DNA from: a virus
Direction: 5' to 3' (one strand)
Length of the DNA stretch: 64,000 nt
Virus record (IMG/VR): IMGVR_UViG_3300044628_001312
Coordinates: 17,198-81,197 of that record
This document shows, one piece after another, positions 1 through 11,700 of the stretch. The position numbers and the translations under genes were made by a program. Numbering within the stretch: the first letter of the stretch is position 1; each line of letters opens with the position of its first letter. The notes beneath the pieces are model-generated. The model saw only the letters and a list, made by a program, of their open reading frames with translations. It ran no database searches and had not been told where the DNA came from.

Positions 1-590
1 GATGCAGAAGAACTAGCTGGGTTTTCAACAGTATATGTTGTATCAACATCTGCACTAAAAGGTGTTACTGGTCCAGCAGTGGCTTCTGATATATTTAAGT
101 CATCCCATTTATCTCTGGATCTAACCTTCACCCATCTTGGCGCAAAGGCGTTTGGCCCTGTTGTAAGAATTGAAACGTTAGTAGATGTTCCTGTATAAAC
201 AATAGTTTGTGTAGCAAAATTACTGGTAAGGCTTTCAAATATAACAACATCTTCTTGTTCACTTAAAGGGTCAAGATCAAACTTAACTCCGTAAGATTGT
301 GATCCTGGAGTTAATGTTAAATTTTTTACAGCCTTAGTTAAATTTGGAATAGTAAAAGTTTCTTTCCAAACTGGGGACCTATCACTTTCTTTTATTTCTT
401 TTGTCTCTGGGTCTTCGTGTAAATATGTAAAGAAGAATTTGTATTGTTTATTTTTTATAAGAGGAAGCTTTATTTTTTTTGTGTAAGAGTCTTTTGAGCC
501 TACGGCAGCAGAGGCAGCAGCTGCTGCAGGTGTTATTTCTAAATCAGGTGGTAATCTATAACCAACTTCATCTCTATCGTAAGCACCCAT
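1..590 (-). CDS. Tail-tip or host-contact protein, 3' end beyond window
   Basis: The reading frame is open from its ATG at 590 to the window edge, giving 196 complete codons and no stop. The product begins MGAYDRDEVGYRLPPD, has an alanine-rich stretch near residues 22-30, and continues as beta-rich, Thr/Ser-rich sequence resembling fibronectin-like tail modules. Its start overlaps the stop of the upstream gene by one base (TAATG), so the two are probably translationally coupled. Its place after the hub and other tail-tip genes suggests a distal tail protein. No catalytic motif is visible, and the family is not recognised. Confidence 0.6.
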   Translation of the reverse strand, partial: MGAYDRDEVGYRLPPDLEITPAAAAASAAVGSKDSYTKKIKLPLIKNKQYKFFFTYLHEDPETKEIKESDRSPVWKETFTIPNLTKAVKNLTLTPGSQSYGVKFDLDPLSEQEDVVIFESLTSNFATQTIVYTGTSTNVSILTTGPNAFAPRWVKVRSRDKWDDLNISEATAGPVTPFSADVDTTYTVENPASSSA

Positions 591-1546
591 TAAAAATCTA
601 ATCCAATTCTATATTCAATAACCATTTGTTTTCCAAAGGTCTTTACAATAGGAGTAGTTAAAACCGATCTACTAATAAGACCGTAGTCTGTTCTAAATGC
701 ATCTTCGTCATTAATTCTTAATCCATCAAACAACACTGTTGTTGCTCCCGATGATTTTGCTTTTACGCCTACTCCAATTTTAACAATAGAAGTCTGATCT
801 GGAAGGCCAGACCCATAACCGCTGCTGTAAAGATTGTTTAAAGTTAATGATTTAATCTTGTCTCCTGTTGATACGTCTCCTGCATATCTAATCTCATAGT
901 AGTTATTGTTTGAGTCATACATTCTTACAAATACGTAATCTAAGTTTAAATCAGATTGACGATATGCAATTGTTAGGCTATCTAGTGCGCTGTATCCAGA
1001 TACGTCTATATTAAAATTATTAAAATATTGTTTTGTGCCAGAAGAAAGTGCACTCATAGATAAATAGTAAGTTCCAATTTTAGGAGTTGGTGTTGTTAAT
1101 ACAGTAGGGTATAGCCCACCTGAATCTACCCAGCTTTGATTGTCTTCAAAAGTGGAAATAGAATTACTTGCGTAGTCTGTGCTTGACAAAGATACAGTTG
1201 GAAAAAGACCTAACTCATTAATTACTCCTACAACATCTACTGGTATTGTTGTCTTGTGAACTACACCATATGTGCTAACTCCTGTTACTGAGCTAGTTTG
1301 TATGTCAATACTACTCATTGTTACTGGAGATCTATAAAATTCAAATCCTAGCTGTGTGTCATTTACTGATGCTGCAGTAGAACCTATGCCAATTGCAATA
1401 TCTTTTAAATTTGTATTTGATTGTCCCGCAAGGTACTGTGTTAAATATCTTTTACCAAATTTAGTTATTAGGTTTTTATTACGGCATATCTCTTTGCCGT
1501 CTTCGTAAAGGATATATTCTCCAACTAGGTTTAGTTTATTGTCCAT
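590..1546 (-). CDS. Minor tail protein, tail-tip region
   Basis: This 318-residue protein opens with a short beta-rich segment (VGEYILYEDGKEI) and a motif NLITKFGKRYLTQYLAG. Similar openings occur in minor tail or baseplate-periphery proteins of other phages. The central part (about 120-280) looks like a jelly-roll or carbohydrate-binding module, with FNNFNIDVSGY and the repeated hydrophobic-polar pattern of beta strands. It overlaps the upstream 117-residue gene by 11 bases and the downstream gene by 1 base. A structural role at the tail tip is inferred mainly from position. No enzymatic motif is seen. Confidence 0.55.
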   Translation of the reverse strand: MDNKLNLVGEYILYEDGKEICRNKNLITKFGKRYLTQYLAGQSNTNLKDIAIGIGSTAASVNDTQLGFEFYRSPVTMSSIDIQTSSVTGVSTYGVVHKTTIPVDVVGVINELGLFPTVSLSSTDYASNSISTFEDNQSWVDSGGLYPTVLTTPTPKIGTYYLSMSALSSGTKQYFNNFNIDVSGYSALDSLTIAYRQSDLNLDYVFVRMYDSNNNYYEIRYAGDVSTGDKIKSLTLNNLYSSGYGSGLPDQTSIVKIGVGVKAKSSGATTVLFDGLRINDEDAFRTDYGLISRSVLTTPIVKTFGKQMVIEYRIGLDF

Positions 1547-1889
1547 AAATCTCTGCCCCCACTACTGTTTCTCCGCCGCTATTTTTAACATTAAATACAA
1601 ACTCAACATATTGATTTTTGTTTTTGTCTGTAACCATGGTCTTGCTTACAAGAGTTATATCAGACAAAGACGGTGCCCTTAGACCATCTCCTGGATCCTC
1701 TGGAAGCTCTGGGTCCTCTGGATCAAAGCCTGGATCTTCTCCAGTAGGGTCTGCGATACCAGTAAGCGTGTCTTTACCAACAATAGCATAATAGTCTGGC
1801 TTAAGAGTTTTAATTAAAGGGTCTCCTTCAAAAAGCAAAAGCTTTTTTACTTTTGCCGTTGAGGACGCTGGGTTTTTAATATTACTCAT
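1536..1889 (-). CDS. Small tail-tip protein of unknown function
   Basis: The 117-residue protein has three parts: a basic start (residues 1-20), an acidic proline-rich linker (about 48-68, PGFDPEDPELPEDPGDG), and a short beta-rich end (SKTMVTDKNKNQYVEFVFNVKN). It lies between the hub gene and the next minor tail gene, so it is probably a linker or tail-tip component. No strong Shine-Dalgarno sequence precedes the start, so the start is less certain than for its neighbours. The family is not recognised. Confidence 0.5.
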   Translation of the reverse strand: MSNIKNPASSTAKVKKLLLFEGDPLIKTLKPDYYAIVGKDTLTGIADPTGEDPGFDPEDPELPEDPGDGLRAPSLSDITLVSKTMVTDKNKNQYVEFVFNVKNSGGETVVGAEIYGQ

Positions 1890-1908
1890 ATTTACATTCT
1901 ACCATTTC

Positions 1909-4900
1909 TCATGTATAAATTGACCTACACGCTATGTTTGTTGTAGGCGGAGAATCCTTATCGTAGGTACTATCAATAGACAGAACAACAAATTTATTAG
2001 CCTGAAACCCAGAGGGTATCGTTGAGTTTTCAGAAGAATATAGTCCATTATCTGGGTAAGAAATTTCCACAATATCTCCTATTTGTATTAGGGGATTAAA
2101 AAATGTTTCTAGTGTGACAACCTTTTGCTGCTTAGACCACTGCTTTGTCATAAACTTAGATAGCTCAATTGCTTCTGACTCCCTCTGAATCCATGTGGAG
2201 TCAAAGCCTACAATTTCCTTTTTTTCTTCATCTGTAAGTGCTGGGTCAATATATTCAAATGGATCTGAAGGCACGATATAGTTGCCAACCACGACAAACT
2301 GTTTCTCTTCGCTATTAGCAAGATCCGTAAATGTTCCAGTGTTGTTTATTACATAGATGTCCATTCCAAAAGAATCTATTGAGGTTCCAGCAATTGTTAC
2401 ATCTGGATTATTTACTAGGCTTGGGTAAAGCGGAAAGCCTGGAGTAGTATACCTAGCTGTAATCTTTTTAAGTTCTCTTGCAACTGGACCAAACTCTCTG
2501 ACCCACGAGGTGCTTTCGGTTTGTCCCTTTTGATTAAAAATAAACTCTCCGAATGTTTTAATAATTGTAGACTCTCCGCCCATAAATCCTTTGTAAGGAT
2601 TATATTTTTTATCAGCAGTAAAGTCTGATTCATCTATAGCAGAAGCATAAACATAGTCAAATGCTGATACCCCTTGAAGGGAAGCAATTCCAATTTTTTC
2701 TGTAATTGTTATTGGAGACTGGTCTACCACAATAAACTCTTTGTTATTAATAGATATTCTTAAAGTTAAAACTTTAGCGGATCCTCCTGTAGGTACAGAA
2801 TAATTTGCACGGATATCTATTCTATATAGTCTTCCTCCACTTATTCCTGTCAAGATACTACCGTCTTCTTCTTTTTGTGAGTCAGTCATCTTAATAAGTT
2901 TTCCGTCTACAATTTTGTAAAATGAAAGTTCTCTAAATCCTTTATCTGCACTTGTGTTTTGGGTTGTTGCTACTGATAAAAAATAACCACTTTTGTTAGT
3001 TGAGTTTAATGAAAATGCTATACCCGAAATTGTTCTTTGCTCTCCCGTGGCTTCGCCTTTTGAATTCTTTAACAATGGGAAATACATATTTGTTCCAATC
3101 GAAAAGTTTTCCCCCTTAAGATATTTAGCCGTATCTGTTGTTACAAGAGTATATATCTTGTTTGGAACAGGCTCTTTTATGGTTGGATCTTGTGTACTAT
3201 CTTTTAATGTTCCCAGCGGGGCAAAAATTGTCATCATTGACCTAGGTATGGCACTAAATAAATTATTTGGATTTGCTAAGTCTTTACCGTTCTCATCTTT
3301 AATAGCAACTTCTTTTAAAGTAAATGCTGATTCAGTATTGTCAGGAGTAAAGTTTCCAGTCTCTGAGTTCCATTTTTGTCCCGTCCATTCCATTCTTAGG
3401 GAATCAATATCTGCGCTATGTGTTAAATCAGCATCGGCAGTTACTGCATTAAAAACATTTCTTTCTTTAATTCTATACTCGCCTGTTGGCCTAAAGGTGT
3501 TAGGCTTAGCAAGACCTAAGTTAGACTGTATGTCTGATTCATTCTTTATCCACTTATACGCAACGGCTGGGCTTCCTGAAACTGGCTCATAAACAAACTT
3601 AATAGCGTCATACTCAATAATTTCTTTTCCTAAAACTAAATACCCTGTGTAGGAATAAAATTGCTGTGCGGCTCCTGAAATTTCTACTGGCCTTAATTTA
3701 ATTACTCCCTTTGGTGCATCTGTTTCTGCTGTAGCAACCTTTGGCAAATCAGCCATTAGTGCTGCTGATCCAAGTGTGACTACTGGGGAAGTATAAAGGT
3801 TGTCGGCATCTCCATCATAATTAGATGTAAGCTGTGGGCTATACATAACTTTAATAGCTTTTACTGATGGAACATTTTCAATTGATATTCCTGATATGTT
3901 TGCTAGCTTTCCATCTGCTGTATTGCTATATCTAAAAGAAGCGTCTGGGTTTTTTGCTGTATTAAATATATATCCTCTTGGATAAAATTGCAGAACATCG
4001 TTGTTGTCAAAAACAGCAATCATCTGAGTGTCCTTACATAAATCTTGTATGTGCTGCCAAACTGTCTTTTGAGGATCGGTGTACCAGTAGTAGGGAGCAA
4101 CAATAGAGGTATCGGTATCTACTAGATTAAATTTATAATTGGAAAATCCAACTGAATCTAACAGTCTTCTGATTATAGCAACTGTGGACATGTCCTTTGT
4201 TACAATATCTGGTGGCTTAATATACTGAAGTTCTCTTGCCCCATCTAATGCATTAATAGAAACTTCTCCAAATTCATCTACCTCATATGAGTCAAGGTAA
4301 AAAACACCTAGATTAATTTTTTCTGATTCAACTATAACGTGTGGTCTAATTGTAATGTTTTCATAAAGGCTTAATTTGTTTTTATTAAAAGCTTTAGTCT
4401 TATCATAATTGTCATAGGACTTATCGTATGCATTTAAACTAAGTCTTAAATAGTTTGCTGTTACATCTCCAACTGGGACTAAGCCATTGATTGAGTCTGA
4501 TGAGTTCTGAGATATATCAAATGATTGAAGAATGTCTGTTACATCCTTTACTAGTCTTGCTGATATTTCAATTATTCCTAGGTACCCGCCTGCAGTACTT
4601 ATACTATTAACTTGTAACTTCAACCCGCTTAGGTCTACCCCTGTAGAAACGGTTGCAGGTTCTACGTCTACCCAAGCCGATCCGTTGTAGTATAAGTTTA
4701 CTATTCCGTTATCTGGGCAAGTTGTTCCTGTATATATTGTAGACTCTACTCCAGATAGACTTAAAAGTTTTACGTTCCAGGATGTAGGTTTGGAGTGAGA
4801 TGTTTCAAACTTAAGAACAATTTTATTTGCTGCAGCAGTTTTTACTGCTGGGTATGAAACAGTTAATATACAATTTGTTAAAGAGGTACTTCCGCTTGCT

Positions 4901-5307
4901 GCCTTTGGGGTTACCCAATATTTATAAGCAGTTTTTATTCCAGAAAAATATAGTCTTTTATTTAATTCCTTTGCCGCCGCATATGTTTTACCATCTGCTG
5001 ACCCACTAGCAGCAAGTGTTGTGCTAAGGCTTGGGTCTGCTGCAATCATATATTGAATCCCAGCTACCTTTGGGCGTCTTGGATCAATAATGCTTTTTAT
5101 TGGAAATAGCTTTTCAAAAGGCTTATATTGATATCCGCCTTGATTCTGTGGAGCAGTCAGGGTTGCTGTTATAACGCCTTCAGGGGCTGTTACAGCCACT
5201 CCTGATATTAGGTCGTTCATATTATACTCAACACGACATCCGTTAGTTACAGATACGTTTACGGCCTTGCTTAAGGCATTCGTTGTATTTGCTGATACCT
5301 GTATCAT
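1909..5307 (-). CDS. Baseplate hub / tail-associated protein
   Basis: With the start at 5307 (MIQVSANTT) the product is 1132 residues. That ATG overlaps the upstream stop as TAATG and follows an AGAGG ribosome site. The frame stays open 11 codons further upstream, but that would run into the previous gene. Around residues 290-470 are features of the siphophage hub fold (gp27/gpJ-like): LGVFYLDSYEV, a helix STVAIIRRLLDSVGF, and VWQHIQDLCKDTQMIAVFD followed by LQFYPRGYIF. The rest is beta-rich and probably contains carbohydrate-binding or LamG-like modules. The order tape measure, small tail protein, large hub is standard for siphophages. The hub assignment is inferred from these motifs and from order. 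Confidence 0.7.
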   Translation of the reverse strand: MIQVSANTTNALSKAVNVSVTNGCRVEYNMNDLISGVAVTAPEGVITATLTAPQNQGGYQYKPFEKLFPIKSIIDPRRPKVAGIQYMIAADPSLSTTLAASGSADGKTYAAAKELNKRLYFSGIKTAYKYWVTPKAASGSTSLTNCILTVSYPAVKTAAANKIVLKFETSHSKPTSWNVKLLSLSGVESTIYTGTTCPDNGIVNLYYNGSAWVDVEPATVSTGVDLSGLKLQVNSISTAGGYLGIIEISARLVKDVTDILQSFDISQNSSDSINGLVPVGDVTANYLRLSLNAYDKSYDNYDKTKAFNKNKLSLYENITIRPHVIVESEKINLGVFYLDSYEVDEFGEVSINALDGARELQYIKPPDIVTKDMSTVAIIRRLLDSVGFSNYKFNLVDTDTSIVAPYYWYTDPQKTVWQHIQDLCKDTQMIAVFDNNDVLQFYPRGYIFNTAKNPDASFRYSNTADGKLANISGISIENVPSVKAIKVMYSPQLTSNYDGDADNLYTSPVVTLGSAALMADLPKVATAETDAPKGVIKLRPVEISGAAQQFYSYTGYLVLGKEIIEYDAIKFVYEPVSGSPAVAYKWIKNESDIQSNLGLAKPNTFRPTGEYRIKERNVFNAVTADADLTHSADIDSLRMEWTGQKWNSETGNFTPDNTESAFTLKEVAIKDENGKDLANPNNLFSAIPRSMMTIFAPLGTLKDSTQDPTIKEPVPNKIYTLVTTDTAKYLKGENFSIGTNMYFPLLKNSKGEATGEQRTISGIAFSLNSTNKSGYFLSVATTQNTSADKGFRELSFYKIVDGKLIKMTDSQKEEDGSILTGISGGRLYRIDIRANYSVPTGGSAKVLTLRISINNKEFIVVDQSPITITEKIGIASLQGVSAFDYVYASAIDESDFTADKKYNPYKGFMGGESTIIKTFGEFIFNQKGQTESTSWVREFGPVARELKKITARYTTPGFPLYPSLVNNPDVTIAGTSIDSFGMDIYVINNTGTFTDLANSEEKQFVVVGNYIVPSDPFEYIDPALTDEEKKEIVGFDSTWIQRESEAIELSKFMTKQWSKQQKVVTLETFFNPLIQIGDIVEISYPDNGLYSSENSTIPSGFQANKFVVLSIDSTYDKDSPPTTNIACRSIYT

Positions 5308-5774
5308 TATACCTCTTCTAAGGAGAGAGAGACGTCCCAAAATTCTTGTGGGACGGAAGCTGAAGAAGACTTAACGTTTCTTTTCATAACTGTAAAATTA
5401 CATGAGGTAAATGACATTAAAATAATTTCATCTCTAGCCGCTACTCCGTTGTATGATATCTTTACCTTGAAGGCACCCTTGCCTTTATTTAAATAAAAAG
5501 ATTTAATTTCTGAGGCGCCCATGCCTCCGTCTACTGTCATTGTATTATCAGTTGGCAGCATTCCCCAGCTTGCGCTAAATTGTTTCTTATCTGCAATCCA
5601 AATTTTTCTAAGGGATCCGTTAGACATTCTTTGAGTCTTTTCTATTCTATCTATTTCTAGAGAGGCGCTAGATCTGTTGTGCTCAGAGACCTTTGTCCAT
5701 GTTGGGTTTACAAGGTCAGTTCCTGTATCAAAATATAATAGGGAACCTACTGGGAGTGTCATTGGATAGCTCAT
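5307..5774 (-). CDS. Tail protein between tape measure and hub (distal-tail-like)
   Basis: The 155-residue, mostly beta protein begins MSYPMTLPVGSLLYFDTG and ends in a strand-rich segment (FTSCNFTVMKRNVK...FWDVSLSLEEV). It starts 4 bases inside the end of the tape-measure gene, and its stop overlaps the hub start. In siphophages this slot is usually held by the distal tail (Dit-like) protein that joins the tube to the hub. The protein is short for Dit, so it may be only the ring-forming domain. The assignment rests on position. Confidence 0.5.
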   Translation of the reverse strand: MSYPMTLPVGSLLYFDTGTDLVNPTWTKVSEHNRSSASLEIDRIEKTQRMSNGSLRKIWIADKKQFSASWGMLPTDNTMTVDGGMGASEIKSFYLNKGKGAFKVKISYNGVAARDEIILMSFTSCNFTVMKRNVKSSSASVPQEFWDVSLSLEEV

Positions 5775-8700
5775 GTGTTTTTAATACCTACATTCATTGG
5801 GTTGCCCTTCATTTTAGCATTAGTTTTTATATTGGCCTGCAAGAATTCATATGCTGCAACCTTTGCTTTACTTATTAATTGATCCTCATTCATTCCTGGA
5901 GAGGCATGAATATGTTGTGTATAATTAATTACACCTTGTCCTACCCCTGAATCACGCATTGGTTCAAACATTTTTGCTGCTTGCTTAATATCGTATCTAG
6001 GTGAAGCATATGGTACCTTAGCCATATTAGGAATAACCATTCCGCCAAATGCCATTTCTGGTCCACGGTCTCCGACAATAGTAGGAACATTTGGATTAAG
6101 CTTCATTGTTCCGTAACCAGCTTTTACTGCTTGAACGTTAAGACCAGCTCTCCCTGCATCAGAAGTTACCTTCCACTTTTTACCATTTTTATCTACAAAC
6201 TCAACACCAACCCAAGTAGAGCCTCGTTTGCCATCAGATATTTGAGATGCTCCTGCTGCCATAAGTGTAGATGGATGAATAATTGTAGATCCTGCATAGG
6301 CTCCAGCGGTTACGCCTAAAGTTGTAGGAACAGAACTAATCTTAGCAGTAGCATTTGATTGGCCAACATCCATCTTCTTTCCATTAATAATAATATCTCC
6401 GCTGCCCATTTGAATACCCTTTGAGGCTAATCCTTTTGTAATAGCTCCTTCTACCCCGCCCATTATTCCCAGGGCTTGGGTACCTACATCAATTGGAGTT
6501 TTAACACCCTTTGGATGAGTTGGTTGTTTAAATTCAGGAACTGTTCCAGGCTTTGCTGTTCTTACTGCTCCAACAAGGCCTGCAGCAGCCTCTCTACCAG
6601 CATTTGGGTCTTCATCAGTTCCAAACTTAATATAATCCTCTATACTTTTTCCTGCAGCAGCTGCATTTAGTGCTAAGGTGACCATTGCTTGATTAACATC
6701 ATCAATCTTTTGTTTTTGCTTATCAATCCTTGCATTTAATGAGCCCAATTTTTCTGCAGCAATTGATGCATTGTCTGACATCTTTTGTTGTCCGTCATTA
6801 ATTAATTTTATCTTAGCCTCAAGAGGAGCATTGGCTAGCTTAAGAGCATCTTCAATTGCTTTCTTTTGAGAGTTGTATTGCTGATCTGATTGCAGACCTT
6901 GAATATCTAAGCTTGCTTGTTGTGCTGCAGCAGTATTGCCTGTTGCTAAAGCTGCTTCGTATGCTGCTTGTGCTTTTGCAATTTGTCTTGCAATATCGCC
7001 CTCTTGCTTTGCTGCATCTAATGCTTTTAGTCTTGACTCTGCAAGTTTATTATTAGCATCTATTTGCTTTTGCAAACCCTTTAGCTGCTCTCTAGTGTTT
7101 ATTTGTTGCTGAGCAGTTTGTCCTTTGGCCGCTTGCATTAATGCCTTTTGTTGATCTGTTAGCTTCTTTAAATCTATGTACTGTTGTTTTAATAGACCCT
7201 CTTTGTTCGCAGCAACGGTTGCTTCTGATATGGAATCTGCAACTTTTGATAGTGTAGATACAGCCTCAGCGCCTAACTTTGAAAGATCTCCAGTAAATCC
7301 CTTTGCTGCAAGATTCATCTTTTCAAATAAGCTAACTATTGTATCCATAGGATTAATAATCTTTTTAAGTTCTGGATTCTGCTTAATCATTTCCGCTCTA
7401 GTTTTTGCAGTAAGAACAGCTTTAGAAGATTCTAGCTTATTTAGTTTTTGAAGCATTGCTTCTTGGGCTTGATACTGAGTTAATACTTTTGTATTTCCAC
7501 TCTTGTCTTCTCTAGCAGCTTTTTTACTTTGCTCAATCATATCAATGATTCCTGCATCGATAGCAGTTAGACCTGTATTTACTGCCTGTGCTTTCTCTTT
7601 ACCATCTGAGGCAGTAGTATAAGTGTTTATTGCAGCCTCGGCTGCATCTTGTCCTGTTTTAATATTTCTAAATGCACGATTACCTACAGTAAATGCACCA
7701 GCCTTTTCTCCCTTTTCAGAAAGCTTAAACATTGTAAATATCTTCTTGCTTGCTTCATCTGCTGATAACCCAGCAGCCATTAGAGCAGTCTTAATGTCTA
7801 TTGCTACTTGTGGAAGTTCACTTTCTTTAGACTGATTAATTAATTTAATTTGATCAGTATATACTTCCTTAACTTCCTTCTTAAGCTTCTTATACTCTTC
7901 AATTGTCATGGATATAGGAAGTCCAGCATCTTGCATGCTTTCATAAAGGAACTGATTTCTTTCTCGTATTGCTTCTATGTTTTTAACAGTATCTGCAAGC
8001 TTTGAGTTGTAATCAGTAAACTTAAGTCCCGCCTTTTTGGCAGCTTCTTCTGTTAGTCCGTATTGTGTTACCCCAACTCTTAAATGTTCGTTGTGATCCC
8101 TTATTCTTTTATTGATAAGAATAAAAGCTCCTGTTGCTACAGCAAGTCCTACATTTAATCTTGTAAGACCCATTCCAATTCTTCCCAGGGTTCTTGTTAC
8201 TGCGCTCCCGCTCTTGGCAGAATTCTGAAGAGCTGCGCCGTATCTATTGAGCATTCTTCCGCCCTTGGCGTATGTTCCATCTTCCAACATTTCACCAGCA
8301 ACTTTTGTCCCTCTTGCTGTAGAGAATATAGGAGTTTTTGCAGAAGCTGGAATCTTAGACATAAGTCCACCGACTCTTCCTTGTGCGCCTTCAGCTTTTG
8401 TCTGCATCATTGCCGTCATCATCATTTGAGGTATGATAAATGAAAGCGTCTGCATTATTGTTTGAAGTAAAGGATTAGTAATCTTGCTCGCAATTAGCAT
8501 TGGTGCTAGTGAGGCTCCAAGCATTGCAATGTTTCCGCCCTTCATGTATCCGTTTGGAACAATGCCTCCTGAATTTCTAGGTACAAATAGCTCTGGTCCT
8601 TTTTCTCCCACAACGTATGGTTGACCTGCGTTAACTGGTCCGCCCATTTCTCTTTTTTCTAAACCAAATATAATTTTCTTTAAAGATTCTGTAAGCGGAG

Positions 8701-11700
8701 TATCTTTTTTAGAATCCCAATTTAAATATTTGTTTCGCAAAATATCTTTATCAATTGGAGAAAGTTGTTTAATTATGTTTCTGTCTCCAACAAGATCTGA
8801 AGCGGCTGATCTTATTACAGAGTCTAGCACGTCTGGCTCGAGTCCGTTCTTTAATTTACCATCTGGCATCTTTACATATCCGTAAGGTTTTTCTTTTGCT
8901 AGTGCTGCCGCAAACTTGTCATAGAATAATTTTTGAGTATGCTTTCTTAAACCTGTGTTTGCAAATAGCTTGTCGGCCATTTCAATAGATAGAGAGTTCA
9001 CGCCCCATGGAGCTGACTCATACATACTTGGCTTAGGTGCTCCAGTTGGGCCAAATCCTGCACCAATTCTATGCATTGCTTTACCCTTAAGAACGTTTCC
9101 AATTAATCCGCCAATATTGAATCCATTTTCTGGTGTCTTAAATGCATTATCAGATAGGCTTACAGAGTGACCCTTTTGTCTGCGCTTCAATTCATCTGCT
9201 GCAAGCATTTTGGCAATTGCTGCTGGAGTCATTGTTTTTTCTGGAGACATTGTTACTGATGAATGAACTCCATGCAAATCTCTGTAAGTTTGTCTTCTTG
9301 CATCAGATAGTCTTGTGATCATTGCATTGTAAATAACTTTTTCTTCTGTGTTTAAATCAAATCTACCTATTGTTTGTTTTAGCTTTGGGAGAGCAGATTC
9401 AATTTCTTGCAGCATGCGATCATTGTATTGATCAGGTGTCATACCTCTTGGAATATCTGAAGTTGCTTCAGCAAAGAATTTCTTTGTACTGCTTCCTTTT
9501 ACTCCAAGCAAGTTGATCATTGCTTGTTGTTTAAATGAAGGCATTGTTGCAGAATAATCTCTTGGTCCAGAGGCTGTTGAAAATACCCCAGCTGGACCTA
9601 CATCGGCAAGTATGTTCCCAGAAAGGTTACCCCTGCCTAAATCTTTGTCGCCACGTAATGATGATGCAACTAACTGTCTAAAGTATTGATCTTCTGTAAA
9701 TTTACCATCTTGATTTGCTATAGCAGGATTGTACTTAGACTCTAAAGCTAGTAGTGTTCTAGATCCTCTTCTGTCAGTTGGGTCTCTCATTACAACAACT
9801 CTTTGATTAGGTGTTTGTAGTCCGTGAACATCACGAGCAATTTCAGTTGCTCTTATCTCAGCAAGCGCTGCTTTTTCATCTAGTACTGGCTTAACAAAAA
9901 CCTTTTCCCCGTTCTTGCTATAAACTCCACCAATTCCAGATACTGGGAAACTTCTTCCTGATGTTGGCTCTAGCATAGCGTCATAATCAGTTACTGGGGT
10001 CTTGCTAAATCTAGAGTCTTTAACTGCTTGACTTGCTTTTTCCATAGCAACCTTTGCGGCTCTCTGGGCTTCAACCTGCTTAATAGATCTTGGCATTCCT
10101 AAGAACAACGCTTTACCGCCGCCAAACAATCTTTGTGCAAACTTTCCTGGTACTTGTCCACCCTTATTTAATTTAACCGCTCCTGCAAGAGCAAGTTTTC
10201 CACGAATTGGAATCCAAGCTTTTCCTGCAGAGATTGCTTGCAAAAACATGTTGAGTGCAGTTTTTTGTTTTGGTGATGGAGGAGCAACTCGTGGTTTCTT
10301 GTCTGATGCAGCTACAAATCTTGTATCATACTGTAATGCTTGTATTACATCGTCTACGCTTCCAGGGACTCCAGATTTTCTTACCATTTCTTCAAAGTCA
10401 GCAATTGCACTTGCCCTCTTTAAATGAATTACATCTGGTTGAAAATTTTTGCCCTGAAGTTGTGCAGCAATTGTATTAAATGCTGCAGGCATAATAGCAG
10501 CAAATCCTGCAAATCCTCTTGAGCCAACTCCACCTAGTTGTGCTATTAAAGATCTTCTAAATGCGTGGCCTCTAGCAGTTTCAACTAATCTTCCTCCGCC
10601 GCCTTGTATTTTACCAGTTGCTCTAGGTATTGACTTTAAATCTTCATGAGCTTCTGCAAATAATGGGTTTCTGCTCATTGATCTTAAAACCCTGTTCATA
10701 TTTCTATTTAAAAAGTTATCGCTAGTTAAACCAGAAGCCGTTGCGCTTCTTCCTTCTTTTACTAATCTTTTGTCTCCCATAGAATATTTTTCGTCAAAAG
10801 CAGCAAGCTGTGCTGTTCTAGTTTTAATCCAGTCTTCGGGAGATCCATTAAGGTCCTTAGCAGCATCAAAATTAGCAGTAGCTATTTCAATAGCTTTTTT
10901 AGTTCCTATCTGTGGGGCAACTCCCAAATACTCTGAAGCATCTAGTGCAATAAATCTTGCACGAACATTGGCTTCATAGTTTGGATCGTTAATAAATTCA
11001 TAATACATTTTAAGAGCTCTTCTGTATTGAGCATCTGTCATAGGCTTTCCTGCATGAGGGTGTGGGTGAACTCCTCCGCCTTGATGTCTTCCCATACCAG
11101 TTGTATTACCTGGGCCACCATTTAATTGCAACATTAGTTCTGGATTACGCTTAGCAATTTTTGCTGGAATTACTGCTTCTCCAGGAGTTAAAACTACTGG
11201 AACCATTCCTCCAGTGTTTCTAAATGTTGGAGTGCCACCAATAAGTTTGCTAATTGTAGGCATGTTTCTTTGTGTTGCAGCTTTATTAATTACAAATGAT
11301 TCGGGCTCGGCCATTGTATGATAGGTGTCTGTGTTACCAGTTCCTGGAACTATTCCGCCTTTATTAAACTTAGGCTTTGTTGTTTCAATGTTATATCCTG
11401 CACCTGAAGTTCTAACTCCGCCTAGCGCTCTAGCAATTTTATCTACTAATGTTTTTGTAGAACCCTTATGAAACATTTCTTTCATATTTGATTTACCAGT
11501 TACTGGGTCTACTACAGGTTGAGATGTTAATGGAACTGTTGTTAAGTTTACAGATCTTCCTTGTCCAGCTGCAATCTTTTGAGCTGTCTCAGCAAGCATT
11601 GCTTCAACTGTTGCATTTAATTGAATTACTTTTATTCTTGCTTCGTCTGCTGTTATTTTGCTTTGCTGTAGCTGCTTAACGATTAAAGCAGTTTCTTGTG

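Noticed and set aside
2993-3592. A 199-codon plus-strand frame opposite the hub gene
   Set aside because: It lies entirely inside the hub reading frame, which has clear family motifs; the opposite frame has no start context.
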